The notes under the pieces were generated by a model. The model was not told where the DNA came from. It worked only from the letters and a program-made list of their open reading frames with translations, and searched no databases. A stretch of DNA of 64,000 bases, from the NCBI RefSeq assembly GCF_002104765.1, contig NZ_NCXM01000002.1, forward strand, positions 248,001 through 312,000, given 5' to 3'. Position 1 is the first letter of the stretch. Every line of letters starts with the position of its first letter. This document shows positions 17,946 to 25,957 of this stretch, piece by piece. The position numbers and the translations under genes were made by a program. The DNA is from Mycolicibacterium vulneris (GTDB lineage: Bacteria > Actinomycetota > Actinomycetes > Mycobacteriales > Mycobacteriaceae).

Positions 17946-18788
17946 TCACAGAACCTCGAGCGGGCGAGGCCGGGTAGGCGGCGGGAACGCCCGGTCGAGG
18001 GCATGCAGGTCGTCGCGGGTGAGCTCGATGTCGCGGGCCGCGGCGTTTTGCCGAACGTGGGAAGGCGTTCCGGCGCGTGGAATAGCGTTGACGCCATCGT
18101 GTTGAAGCACCCAAGCTAGCGCGATCTGTGCTGGAGTCGCATTGTGTTGCAGCGCAATCGGTTGCAGTGCCGGGCATTCCAGCAGCCGGCCCTGCTCAAT
18201 CGGCGAGTAGGCCATGGGCGGGATCCGATGTTGGGCCAGCCACGGCAGCAGCGCGTACTCCGGGCCTCGGCGGGCCAGGTTGTAGAGGATCTGATTGGCC
18301 TGAACCTCATCACCGCCTGGGATGCCCGAAAGTTCGATCATGTCGTCGATGTCGAGATTGCTCACGCCCCAGTGGCGGATCATCCCGTTCTGCTTCAAGT
18401 CGGCGAAGCCTTCGATCGTCTCGACCAGCGGGATGCGGCCCCGCCAGTGCAGGAGGTAGAGATCGATGTAGTCAACGCCGAGCCTGACCAGGCTTGCCTC
18501 GCACGCGCGAACGGTGCCTACCCGGGTCGCATGGTGTGGCAGCACCTTGTCGACGAGGAAAATTTCGCTGCGCCGTCCGGCGATCGCCTCACCTACCAAG
18601 GTTTCCGCCGCGCCATCGCCGTACATCTCCGCGGTGTCGATCACCGTCATCCCCAAGTCGACGCCGAGCCGGATCGAGGCCACCTCCTCGGCCCACCGCG
18701 CTGGACTTTCGGCAAAATGCCAGGTTCCCTGCCCGAGGGCGGCGATCTTCTCGCCTGAGCGCAAGGGTATTGACCGAGCTGGGTTCAT
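17946..18788 (-). CDS. Aldo/keto reductase
   Basis: 280 residues, a full-length TIM-barrel NADPH-dependent reductase of the AKR family. The catalytic tetrad is visible: Asp and Tyr in VIDTAEMYGDG, Lys in FLVDKVLPHHA and His in LYLLHWRG. The cofactor end is represented by NAIPRAGTPSHVRQN. It faces the operon in a convergent arrangement, with only 36 bases between stop codons. AKRs of this type reduce toxic aldehydes such as methylglyoxal, which would fit a stress region, but the substrate is not defined by sequence. Confidence 0.9.
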   Translation of the reverse strand: MNPARSIPLRSGEKIAALGQGTWHFAESPARWAEEVASIRLGVDLGMTVIDTAEMYGDGAAETLVGEAIAGRRSEIFLVDKVLPHHATRVGTVRACEASLVRLGVDYIDLYLLHWRGRIPLVETIEGFADLKQNGMIRHWGVSNLDIDDMIELSGIPGGDEVQANQILYNLARRGPEYALLPWLAQHRIPPMAYSPIEQGRLLECPALQPIALQHNATPAQIALAWVLQHDGVNAIPRAGTPSHVRQNAAARDIELTRDDLHALDRAFPPPTRPRPLEVL

Positions 18789-19424
18789 TGTTCAACCGCC
18801 TTGTCGCAAAGGTCCGGGCTGAAAGGGGAAACCACCGCTCCGCCGGATTGACCTATTCTGCTTGCGGCATCACACACCGCACTTCGACCTGAGAGTGCAC
18901 AACTGCGGGACCAGTGTGGTTCTTCGGGGTCCAGGCGTCATAGCCGGTAGGCGTCCGCCTCGCAAACCGCGCAGAGTGCGCGCGTAGCCCAAAATTTGGC
19001 CGGCTAAGGCAATTTCCCGATCGACACGACAGTCACCGTGACAGCCGTGCCGAGCTCATTCTGGGCATGCGAGTCGTGGCCGGCGAACATCGGCGATGAC
19101 AAGACTAAATGGGCATCCATGTTCGACAGCTGGGCTTTGCCCGCGCTAACCATCGCCGCCCAGCCGGTCCCGTCAACACCGGATGACCCCGTTCGGCCCC
19201 ATGAGTGGCTGATGACGGCCAACCCGTGGAATCTAGCTACTGCCAGTGGTTTCTACGCCCGTCAGTGACGACTTGCAGGCTGGTCTAGCGTCTCGCGGGG
19301 CCACACAGACACCGAAAACTCGACCCGGCAGGACGAAGATGTCAGAGCCACCATCTGAGAGCGTGGGTTGCTGGATGTTGCGCAATCGTCTGCGCACGAC
19401 TTCGGATTTTCGTTGGGAGAGAAC
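18789..19424. other. Intergenic region upstream of the aldo/keto reductase and the Zn-ADH
   Basis: About 635 bases between divergent genes. Overlapping small open frames (about 60-76 codons) on both strands show no recognisable family. Its position marks the change from the stress region to the catabolic region. No repeats or attachment-site-like sequence were identified. Confidence 0.45.
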
Positions 19425-20579
19425 ATGAAGGCTGTTGTTTACGAAGGGCCCAGGCACGTCGGCGTCGAGGACGTTCCGGACCCGGTCATCTCAGAGCCCA
19501 CGGATGTCCTTGTCCGGATCACCACTACCAATATTTGCGGATCTGACCTCCACATGTACGAGGGCCGGACCGCGATGGACACTGGCAGGGTCCTCGGCCA
19601 CGAGAACCTCGGCGAAGTTGTCGACACGGGATCCGCCGTGACCTCGGTAGCTGTCGGCGACCGGGTTTGCCTGCCGTTCAATATCAGCTGCGGTTTCTGT
19701 CGCAATTGCGAGAAAGGGCTGACGGCTTTCTGCCTGACCACCAATCCCGACCCGGACATGGTTGGGGCGGCCTACGGGTTCGCGGGTATGGGCCCGTACA
19801 ACGGCGGCCAAGCCGAGTACCTGCGGGTACCGTTCGGCGACTCGAACTGCCTGAAGCTGCCCGACGACGCGCAGGAGAAGGAAAACGACTACGTCATGCT
19901 GTCGGACATCTTCCCGACCGGCTGGCACTGTACCGAACTCGCCGGACTGCAGCCCGGCGACGAGATCGTCATTTATGGCGCGGGCCCGGTCGGTTTGATG
20001 GCTGCCCATTCAGCGATGATCAAGGGCGCGGCCAAAGTGATGATCGTCGATCGTCACCCAGACCGACTGAAGCTGGCCGAACAAATCGGCGTCATCACGA
20101 TCGACGATTCAAAGGGATCTGCCGTCGAGCAGATCCTGGAACAGACCAAGGGCGCTGGCGCCGACTGCGGTTGCGACTGCATCGGTTATCAGGCCCATGA
20201 CCCCCAGGGCCATGAGGATCCCTCGATGGTACTCAGGGACCTCGTGCGGACAGTAAAATTCACCGGCGGAATCGGCGTGGTGGGCTTGTATCTGCCACAG
20301 GACCCAGGCGCGCCGGACGAAGACCGAAAAAAGGGCAGGATCACCTTCGAAATGGGCCAATTCTGGGTCAAAGGCCAACATATGGGAACCGGTCAGGCCA
20401 ACGTCAAGCACTACAACCGTGAGTTGCGTGGTTTGATCCACGAAGGCAAGGCCAAGCCATCGTGGATCATCTCTCACGAGCTGCCGTTGTCTGAGGCCCC
20501 GAGCGCGTACGAGCACTTCGACGCCCGCGACGACGGTTGGACCAAGGTGGTGCTCAAGCCGCAACTTGCGACGGGTTGA
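19425..20579 (+). CDS. Zinc-dependent dehydrogenase, glutathione-independent formaldehyde dehydrogenase type
   Basis: 384 residues starting at ATG 19425 (GGGAGAG upstream). Catalytic zinc ligands: Cys in NICGSDLHMYEG and His/Glu in GHENLGEV. The structural zinc loop CGFCRNCEKGLTAFC is complete. The NAD motif is GAGPVGLMAAHSA. The insert-rich C-terminal half (CDCIGYQAHDPQGHEDPS) and overall length match Pseudomonas-type FdhA, which oxidises formaldehyde to formate with tightly bound NAD. It lies upstream of P450 genes, so it could remove formaldehyde from O-demethylation, but a broader alcohol/aldehyde role is possible. Confidence 0.85.
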   Translation: MKAVVYEGPRHVGVEDVPDPVISEPTDVLVRITTTNICGSDLHMYEGRTAMDTGRVLGHENLGEVVDTGSAVTSVAVGDRVCLPFNISCGFCRNCEKGLTAFCLTTNPDPDMVGAAYGFAGMGPYNGGQAEYLRVPFGDSNCLKLPDDAQEKENDYVMLSDIFPTGWHCTELAGLQPGDEIVIYGAGPVGLMAAHSAMIKGAAKVMIVDRHPDRLKLAEQIGVITIDDSKGSAVEQILEQTKGAGADCGCDCIGYQAHDPQGHEDPSMVLRDLVRTVKFTGGIGVVGLYLPQDPGAPDEDRKKGRITFEMGQFWVKGQHMGTGQANVKHYNRELRGLIHEGKAKPSWIISHELPLSEAPSAYEHFDARDDGWTKVVLKPQLATG

Positions 20580-20596
20580 TAGGACGGATTCCGATG

Positions 20597-20610
20597 TTGA
20601 ACACGTTTCA
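20597..20610 (+). promoter_or_regulatory. KstR-box-like palindrome upstream of the GlcG-like gene
   Basis: The 14-base sequence TTGAACACGTTTCA fits the mycobacterial KstR consensus TnnAACnnGTTnnA at all eight fixed positions and lies 31 bases before the GlcG-like start. With eight fixed positions, about one match per 65 kb is expected by chance, so this single hit is weak. Confidence 0.3.
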
Positions 20611-20640
20611 GGGAAAGTTCGTTGGCGAATCGGGTGCGCA

Positions 20641-21054
20641 ATGACTCTCAATGTGACATCGGTTTCTCTTGACGACGCACAACGAGTGGTTGCCGCGGGC
20701 AGGGCCAAAGCCGACGAGATTTCTTCCCCGTCGAATATCGCGGTCGTCGACGTCGGCGGCAACCTTGTGACCCACATTCGGATGGACGGCGCCTGGATCG
20801 GCAGCGTCGACATCTCCATAAATAAGGCTTTCACGGCCCGGGCATTCGACCTCGCTACCGATGAGCTGGCGGTCGACGCCGGTCCAGGCGGTCAGTTCTA
20901 CGGAATTCACGTCTCCAACGGGGGCAGGGTCATGATTTTCGCAGGAGGAATCCCCCTACGGCGTGCCGGCCAGATAATAGGCGCCGTCGGTGTCAGCGGC
21001 GGGAGCGGCAAACAGGACCTGGCTGTTGCCGAAGCCGCCGCCGCTGCCCTTTGA
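20641..21054 (+). CDS. GlcG/HbpS-family (DUF336) protein
   Basis: 137 residues. The fold signature is clear: NIAVVDVGGNLVTHIRMDGAWIGSVDISINKAFTARAF at about residues 35-75, and the glycine-rich IFAGGIPLRRAGQIIGAVGVSGGSGKQD near the C-terminus. The family includes GlcG and the haem-binding HbpS. Members often accompany alcohol or aldehyde dehydrogenases, as here. The ATG at 20641 follows the Zn-ADH stop by about 60 bases and a common transcript is plausible. A specific role cannot be assigned. Confidence 0.85.
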   Translation: MTLNVTSVSLDDAQRVVAAGRAKADEISSPSNIAVVDVGGNLVTHIRMDGAWIGSVDISINKAFTARAFDLATDELAVDAGPGGQFYGIHVSNGGRVMIFAGGIPLRRAGQIIGAVGVSGGSGKQDLAVAEAAAAAL

Positions 21055-21106
21055 CAACGCATCTGACCACCGTGCAAGGAGGCCATACTTCAAACAAGGC
21101 TCACGA

Positions 21107-21124
21107 AATGCGCTGCAGCGCATT
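21107..21124. terminator. Perfect 18-bp palindrome between convergent genes
   Basis: AATGCGCTGCAGCGCATT is a perfect palindrome in the 119-base gap between the stop codons of the GlcG-like and isomerase genes. It can form a stem (with a few unpaired central bases) and probably ends transcription from both sides. There is no T-run, so this is an inference from position and symmetry. Confidence 0.4.
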
Positions 21125-21173
21125 GCTGTCCTCGTCGCGCACCGTAGATTCTTGTTTGCCGCCCCACGCTTCA

Positions 21174-21890
21174 TCAAGGACGTCGGAGTGCTTGCATCTC
21201 CATGAGTTCACGCTTGACCGCGTCGAGCGCCGCATCGCGCCGCCCGCTGGTCATGAGTCGTTTGGTAGCCGCCACGGAGTTCACATCGTGCGTGCTGATC
21301 AATGCGGCCGCGGACGAGGCCTGCTCGAGGAGTTCGGCATCCGGAACCACGCGCCAGGCCAGGCCAGTTTCGAAGGCGGCCGCTGCGTCGATCCATTCGC
21401 TGGAGAGCATCGCCCACATTGCATCCGCCCACCGCATTCTCGTGGGTAGAAGCGCTGAGCTGCCCGCCTCCGGCACGATGCCCAACGCGGTGAACGGAAA
21501 CCTCAGCCGGGCGGTTTCCGCGATGAGCACGAGGTCGCAGTACAGCAGCAGTGTGCAGCCGAACCCAACCGCGACCCCGTTGACGGCGGCGAGCAAGGGT
21601 TTTTCGAATCTGCCGAGAACGTCGAGAAGTCGCAGAAATTCGTCACCGGCATGCTGTCGCACGGTGTCTGGCGCCGCGGCGTCAAGGAGTGATCGGTCGG
21701 CGCCGGCAGAAAAAGCTCGTCCACTTCCGGTCAGCACCACCGCTCGTGCCCGGTCATCGTGGGCGAGACGCTGCAGCGCGACTCCGAGCTCGTGATACCC
21801 GGTGCCCGTGAATGCGTTGAGGCGCTCGGGTCGGTCGAATGTCAGCCACGCCACAGCGCCGTCGCGCCGCTCGTGAAGCATGTCAACCAT
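21174..21890 (-). CDS. Enoyl-CoA hydratase/isomerase family protein, probably delta3,delta2-enoyl-CoA isomerase type
   Basis: 238 residues of the crotonase fold. The oxyanion-hole segments are GRAFSAGADRSLL and NGVAVGFGCTLLLYCD. Both catalytic glutamates of true hydratases are missing: the first position is Thr (GFGCT) and the second falls in FPFTALG. Instead IVPEAGSS carries a Glu at the position used by peroxisomal-type delta3,delta2-enoyl-CoA isomerases (SPEGCSS in ECI2). It should therefore move a double bond rather than add water. It starts 8 bases after the stop of the upstream P450 on the same strand, so the two are one operon. Confidence 0.82.
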   Translation of the reverse strand: MVDMLHERRDGAVAWLTFDRPERLNAFTGTGYHELGVALQRLAHDDRARAVVLTGSGRAFSAGADRSLLDAAAPDTVRQHAGDEFLRLLDVLGRFEKPLLAAVNGVAVGFGCTLLLYCDLVLIAETARLRFPFTALGIVPEAGSSALLPTRMRWADAMWAMLSSEWIDAAAAFETGLAWRVVPDAELLEQASSAAALISTHDVNSVAATKRLMTSGRRDAALDAVKRELMEMQALRRP

Positions 21891-21898
21891 CGGCAGGC

Positions 21899-23131
21899 CT
21901 AGACGCCGGTCGATGCGGCAAGTTCACCATCATGCACTTGGGTCCGCAGGATCATCGGGAAGCTCTGCACGGCGCGAACGCCAGGCGTGAAGTCTAGTTC
22001 GATACCGGGTTTGGTGTGGTATTCGGGGATACGTTCATGCCAGACGCGCAGGGCGGTTTGCAGTTCGACCCGAGCGAGGTGTGAGCCCAGGCAGCGGTGC
22101 ACTCCGCCGCCGAAACTGAAGTGCCGGTTGGCCTTCCGGTCGAGTTGGACGGATTCCGCATCACTGATGGTTTTTTCGTCGGTGTTGGCCGAGCCGAGCA
22201 TGACCAGCACCTGTTCGCCGGCATGTATGGGGCATCCACCAAGTTCCGTGTCGTGCTTCGCTGCACGTACGACCACCATGACGGGTGTTTCCCAACGCAG
22301 TAGTTCCTCGACGATGAAGGGAATTTTCGCATGGTCGCCGGCGATCGCAGCGCGAACGTCTGGATGGTCTGCGAGGTAGCTGAAAAAGCAATCCAGCGAC
22401 GCCGATACGGTGTCCAGCCCAGCGATGAGAAACAGGAAGCAGATGTCGAGGATTTCGTCACTGGTAAGCCGGTCGTCGTCGACCTCGGCCTCAAGGAACC
22501 AGCTCAACATGTCGTCACGGCGCTCGCGCTTGCGCTGCTCGATCGCGGCAGTGAAGTACGCATAGATCGACTGGGCAGTGGCTGCCTGATAAGCGTCGGT
22601 GTCGGGATGCCCGAGTGGCTTGCCGACCAACTCTTGCGGCCGGATGATGCCGTCTTTCATCGTCAGCAACGCGGGTAGCTCGTCGAGCGGCAGGCCCAGC
22701 ATGGTCAGAAAGACCTGGGTGGGGAATGGGACGGAGAACTCCTTGGCGAAGTCGATCTCGTCTCGGCCGATGAACCCGTCGATGAGTTGGTTGACCAGTG
22801 TCGCGATCGACGTCTCGAGGGCTTTCATCCGTCGCGGTGCGAACAGCGGGTCCAGGATTTTGCGAAACTTTCCGTGCTCTGGCGGATCGATCTGAAGGGG
22901 GATGAGCGGCCGGTGGTTCTTCAGGATTCCGGAAGCCAGCGCCGAGGAGTACAGCGCAGGGTTGTGTAACACCTCGTCCACAAGCTCCCATGTGCTGACT
23001 AGCACCCCGATGCCGTCCACGCGCATGACCGGAGCGGAATCGCGCAACATCTTGTATGTCGGCTGAGGATGCCGGGTCAGCTCCGGAGCCGCGAGTAGGC
23101 CCAGCCCCGACAAGTCCTGTTCTTGCGTCAT
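21899..23131 (-). CDS. Cytochrome P450 (first copy)
   Basis: 410 residues, soluble bacterial class I P450. The haem loop is FSFGGGVHRCLGSHLAR with the Cys ligand. The ExxR motif is in VEELLRWE, and the I-helix oxygen motif is LIAGLDTVSAS. A good ribosome site (AAGGAAG) precedes the ATG. It shares a 210-base divergent promoter region with the DUF35/Ltp2-like pair. No ferredoxin or reductase gene is adjacent. The co-transcribed enoyl-CoA isomerase suggests the substrate is, or becomes, a CoA thioester. Family number cannot be given without alignment. Confidence 0.93.
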   Translation of the reverse strand: MTQEQDLSGLGLLAAPELTRHPQPTYKMLRDSAPVMRVDGIGVLVSTWELVDEVLHNPALYSSALASGILKNHRPLIPLQIDPPEHGKFRKILDPLFAPRRMKALETSIATLVNQLIDGFIGRDEIDFAKEFSVPFPTQVFLTMLGLPLDELPALLTMKDGIIRPQELVGKPLGHPDTDAYQAATAQSIYAYFTAAIEQRKRERRDDMLSWFLEAEVDDDRLTSDEILDICFLFLIAGLDTVSASLDCFFSYLADHPDVRAAIAGDHAKIPFIVEELLRWETPVMVVVRAAKHDTELGGCPIHAGEQVLVMLGSANTDEKTISDAESVQLDRKANRHFSFGGGVHRCLGSHLARVELQTALRVWHERIPEYHTKPGIELDFTPGVRAVQSFPMILRTQVHDGELAASTGV

Positions 23132-23304
23132 TGAGCTTCCTTATCGTCCGGTGCCGCTGGGCAGTGCCCAAGCGACCGTTTGTAGTGGCCTGAAGTGACC
23201 AGCGTTGACACAGCCCTTTATCGCCAACCGCACCGGTCGCGCCACCACATTCAGCCATCGAGCCGCGACCCCGTATTTACAAATGGTATTTTTATAGTTG
23301 CTCT

Positions 23305-23316
23305 TGCACAAGTGCA
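23305..23316. promoter_or_regulatory. Short inverted repeat in the P450/DUF35 divergent promoter
   Basis: TGCAC (23305-23309) and GTGCA (23312-23316) form a 5-bp inverted repeat with 2-base spacing, 26 bases before the DUF35 start. An AT-rich stretch with TATTTTTATAG lies just upstream (23287-23298) and may contain a -10 element. It could be a binding site for one of the nearby TetR proteins; this is positional inference only. Confidence 0.25.
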
Positions 23317-23341
23317 CAGTCAACGCCGACAGGACGAGACC

Positions 23342-23749
23342 ATGCCCCGGACGCCCCGCGTGCTGCCGTCCATAGACGACCCCGGCGCGTTCTTCTGGAC
23401 GTCTGGTGCGGATGGTCGGTTGCGCTTCCTGCGCTGTTCGGCGTGTTCGTATTTCATTCATCCGCCCGCGCCGTACTGCCCGCGGTGCGGCGGCCGCCGT
23501 GCCGCACCGGAGGTCGTCGCGGGCCGGGGAAAGCTGTACTCCTACACCGTGAATCATCAGCCCTGGGACGGCGTCGGCGAGGTTTACATCATCGGCGTGG
23601 TCGCGATGGATGAGCAGCCCGGTCTTCGGTTGCTGACCAATCTCGTTGACGTCACCGCCGATGACGTCCGCATCGGCATGCCGGTGGAGGTGGTCTTCGA
23701 GGATCACGCACCCGTGTACCTTCCGCTATTTCGCCCGGCGGCATCATGA
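23342..23749 (+). CDS. Zn-ribbon OB-fold (DUF35) acyl-CoA-associated protein
   Basis: 135 residues. A rubredoxin-like zinc ribbon (CSAC near residue 36, CPRCGG near residue 50) is followed by an OB-fold (GKLYSYTVNHQPWDGVGEVYIIGVVAMDE) ending VYLPLFRP. DUF35 proteins are partners of thiolase-like enzymes. In steroid side-chain degradation a DUF35 domain (from ChsH2) binds the aldolase Ltp2 and gates substrate. Its stop overlaps the Ltp2-like start by ATGA, which supports a 1:1 complex. The ATG at 23342 directly precedes the family's typical N-terminus (PRTPRVLPSIDDPGAFFW). Confidence 0.88.
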   Translation: MPRTPRVLPSIDDPGAFFWTSGADGRLRFLRCSACSYFIHPPAPYCPRCGGRRAAPEVVAGRGKLYSYTVNHQPWDGVGEVYIIGVVAMDEQPGLRLLTNLVDVTADDVRIGMPVEVVFEDHAPVYLPLFRPAAS

Positions 23750-24930
23750 CCGCAGCCGAACGCCGAGCCGTCATTTCGGGCATCGGGCAATCGCAGGTGG
23801 GTCGGCGGCTGGGGCGCGACGGGCTGGACCTGACCATCGACGCCGCGCTTGAGGCAATTGCGGACGCCCGGCTGACCGTCGCCGATATCGACGGGCTGGC
23901 CACCTATCCGGGACGCGTCAACGGTTTCCGCGGGTTCTCCGGTCCCGGCTCACCCGAGGTGCAGGACGCGCTGCGGTTGTCGCTCAACTGGCACAGCGGC
24001 GCCGCCGAGGGCCCCGGGCAGGTGCAGGCGCTCGTCAGCGCGGTGATGGCGGTGTCGATGGGACTGGCCCGTCATGTTCTGGTGTATCGCACCGTGACGG
24101 AGTCGACGGCCCAGGGCAGCGGGCGTCGCCCGGGTATCGGCGTCGGCGGCAGCGAAGTGGGCGGCCCGCAGCAGTGGCTGATCCCGTTCCGCGCGTATTC
24201 GGCGGCGAATTGGCTGGCGCTCTATGCGCAGCGGCATTTCCACGAGTTCGGAACGACTCACGAGCAGATGGCGCAGATCGCCTTGAACGGGCGCCGCAAC
24301 GCCGCACGCAATCCAAAGGCGGTGTTCCGCGATCCTTTGACCCTCGAGGATTACCTGGCCTCGAGGATGGTGTCGTCCCCGTTTCGGCTGTATGACTGCG
24401 ATGTTCCCGTCGACGGGTCCACCGCGCTTGTGGTGTCTGTTGTCGAGCATGCGTCGGCCGTAGACCACCCGGTTGCGCGCGTCGACGCTGCGGGGACCGC
24501 GCTACGGGGACGACCCTCGTGGGAGCAGTGGGAAGACTTGACCACCATGCCGGCGCGAACTTCCGCTGAGCACATGTGGTCGCGCACCGATTTGCGTCCC
24601 GCCGATGTCGACGTCGCGCAGCTTTACGACGGATTCAGCTGGTTGACGATGTCATGGCTGGAGGCCCTGGGGTTCTGCGGTCACGGGGAGAGCGGCCCGT
24701 TCATCGAGGACGGCACGCGCATCGCGCTCGATGGCGAAATTCCGTTGAACACCAACGGCGGCCAGCTCTCGGGCGGCCGACTGCACGGCTACGGTTACCT
24801 GCATGAGGCGGTGCTGCAGCTGCGCGGGGAGGCCGGGGCACGACAGGTCGCCGGGGGACCGGAGGTGGCGGTGGTGTCCAACGGTGGCGGACCGATTTCA
24901 GGCTGTGTGCTGCTGACGCGGCTTGCGTGA
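23746..24930 (+). CDS. Thiolase-fold lipid-transfer protein, Ltp2-like (probable CoA-thioester retro-aldolase)
   Basis: 394 residues with the thiolase/SCP-x fold (RRAVISGIGQSQVGRRLGRDGLDLTIDAALEAI). The nucleophilic Cys of thiolases is absent: the usual site falls in GAAEGPGQVQAL. Two Tyr-containing segments, DVAQLYDGFSWLTM and RLHGYGYLHEA, correspond in position to the regions that hold the catalytic tyrosines of Ltp2. A C-C-cleaving aldolase is therefore more likely than a thiolase. It is fused by ATGA overlap to the DUF35 gene. Its 3' end overlaps the end of the convergent TetR gene by 33 bases. Ketone or aldehyde plus short acyl-CoA are the expected products; the substrate is unknown. Confidence 0.82.
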   Translation: MTAAERRAVISGIGQSQVGRRLGRDGLDLTIDAALEAIADARLTVADIDGLATYPGRVNGFRGFSGPGSPEVQDALRLSLNWHSGAAEGPGQVQALVSAVMAVSMGLARHVLVYRTVTESTAQGSGRRPGIGVGGSEVGGPQQWLIPFRAYSAANWLALYAQRHFHEFGTTHEQMAQIALNGRRNAARNPKAVFRDPLTLEDYLASRMVSSPFRLYDCDVPVDGSTALVVSVVEHASAVDHPVARVDAAGTALRGRPSWEQWEDLTTMPARTSAEHMWSRTDLRPADVDVAQLYDGFSWLTMSWLEALGFCGHGESGPFIEDGTRIALDGEIPLNTNGGQLSGGRLHGYGYLHEAVLQLRGEAGARQVAGGPEVAVVSNGGGPISGCVLLTRLA

Positions 24931-25599
24931 CCGCCGACTCCGGCTGCCAGGGCTGGCCGCAGGTTCGGTGACGCTCAAGGCGGGCCAGATGAATCGTAGC
25001 GCTTGTGCCCGTGCCGCTTTGCGGCTACCGCGGTGCCCGTGGGGGGAGGTTGCGGCGCTGCTGACCACGGCGAACATGCTCACGGCGTCTGGCTCCGGCT
25101 TGGGTGAGTGCAAGACACCGGCGCGGTGGCCGGCGCGCAACACCTTGACCAGTGGCTGGGAAAGCAACCAGCGCATCTCCATGATCTCGCTCACCTGATA
25201 GGCGCTGTGAACCTCTGGCGTCGTGAAAAGAGCTGTGCGCGAGGCCTTCATAGGTTCGAAGAATTGGTCCAGCAGTCCATCGAGCCACGCCTCGAGCGCC
25301 GCCACAGGTCCAGGAGCCGCTGCAATCGCGCGCTCCAATGCTCGCCGCGCCGACTCGCCATCGCGCCGAATGATCGCGGCCAGCAACGCATGCTTGGATT
25401 GAAAGTGGCGGTAAAAACTGGTCGTCGACAGTTCGGCCTCGGCCAAGATGTCAGCGACGGACATGTCGGCGAAGCCGTTGCGCGCCATCACGCGCACCGC
25501 GGCGTCCATCACCAGGCGACGTTCGGTGTCATCGTCAAAGTGCCGCGGCCGTCCCGCCTTATCGGACTCTCGTGCCGGTGACCTGCTCACCGCGCTTCC
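24898..25599 (-). CDS. TetR-family transcriptional regulator (first copy)
   Basis: 233 residues from GTG 25599, which follows GAGGAGG by about 8 bases. Longer frames upstream are not TetR-like. The N-terminal helix-turn-helix is MSVADILAEAELSTTSFYRHFQSKHALL. The rest is an all-helical ligand-binding domain with a basic tail (SRSRRSRKPRQQ). The last 33 bases overlap the 3' end of the Ltp2-like gene on the other strand. It probably controls the neighbouring P450/isomerase and DUF35/Ltp2 units or the ALDH; the target is not shown by sequence. Confidence 0.88.
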   Translation of the reverse strand, partial: GSAVSRSPARESDKAGRPRHFDDDTERRLVMDAAVRVMARNGFADMSVADILAEAELSTTSFYRHFQSKHALLAAIIRRDGESARRALERAIAAAPGPVAALEAWLDGLLDQFFEPMKASRTALFTTPEVHSAYQVSEIMEMRWLLSQPLVKVLRAGHRAGVLHSPKPEPDAVSMFAVVSSAATSPHGHRGSRKAARAQALRFIWPALSVTEPAASPGSRSRRSRKPRQQHTA

Positions 25600-25957
25600 T
25601 CCTCGGACCTGTTCGCGCGCCGTCCATCGTGGCGGTCTCGGACTAGTATCATCCCTCAATCGCCGACAGTTCGAACCGCATCCGACGGGACGGTGGCGCT
25701 GCTGTCCTATTGCTGGAAAGCCTCGGTCGCGACTGTTCCGCCGCCAAGCGGCAAAACGGTTATATCGAAGGTTGAACTGGAACAAGGTTCTGAGGGCGGG
25801 CTGAGTTAGGCACAAGCGCGCGAACTGGCGGCCTCCAATTACAACCTGGGTTTCCGATGGTCGGCATGAGAAAGCACCGGGGCCGCCGCCACCCCGCCGC
25901 GACCGGGGAGACCCGACTCGCGCTGGACGCGCTGTCATTAAGCGTTGGCTGACGCCC
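25600..25957. other. Intergenic region between TetR start and ALDH stop
   Basis: About 360 bases. It contains the TetR ribosome site and presumably its promoter. GACTAGTATC near 25644 holds a 6-base palindrome. No gene-like open frame was recognised. Confidence 0.4.

Noticed and set aside
21174..21890. True enoyl-CoA hydratase
   Set aside because: Both hydratase glutamates are replaced; the Glu in VPEAGSS points to isomerase chemistry.
23746..24930. Acetyl-CoA acetyltransferase
   Set aside because: No catalytic Cys at the thiolase nucleophile position and a DUF35 partner is attached; Ltp2-like aldolase fits better.
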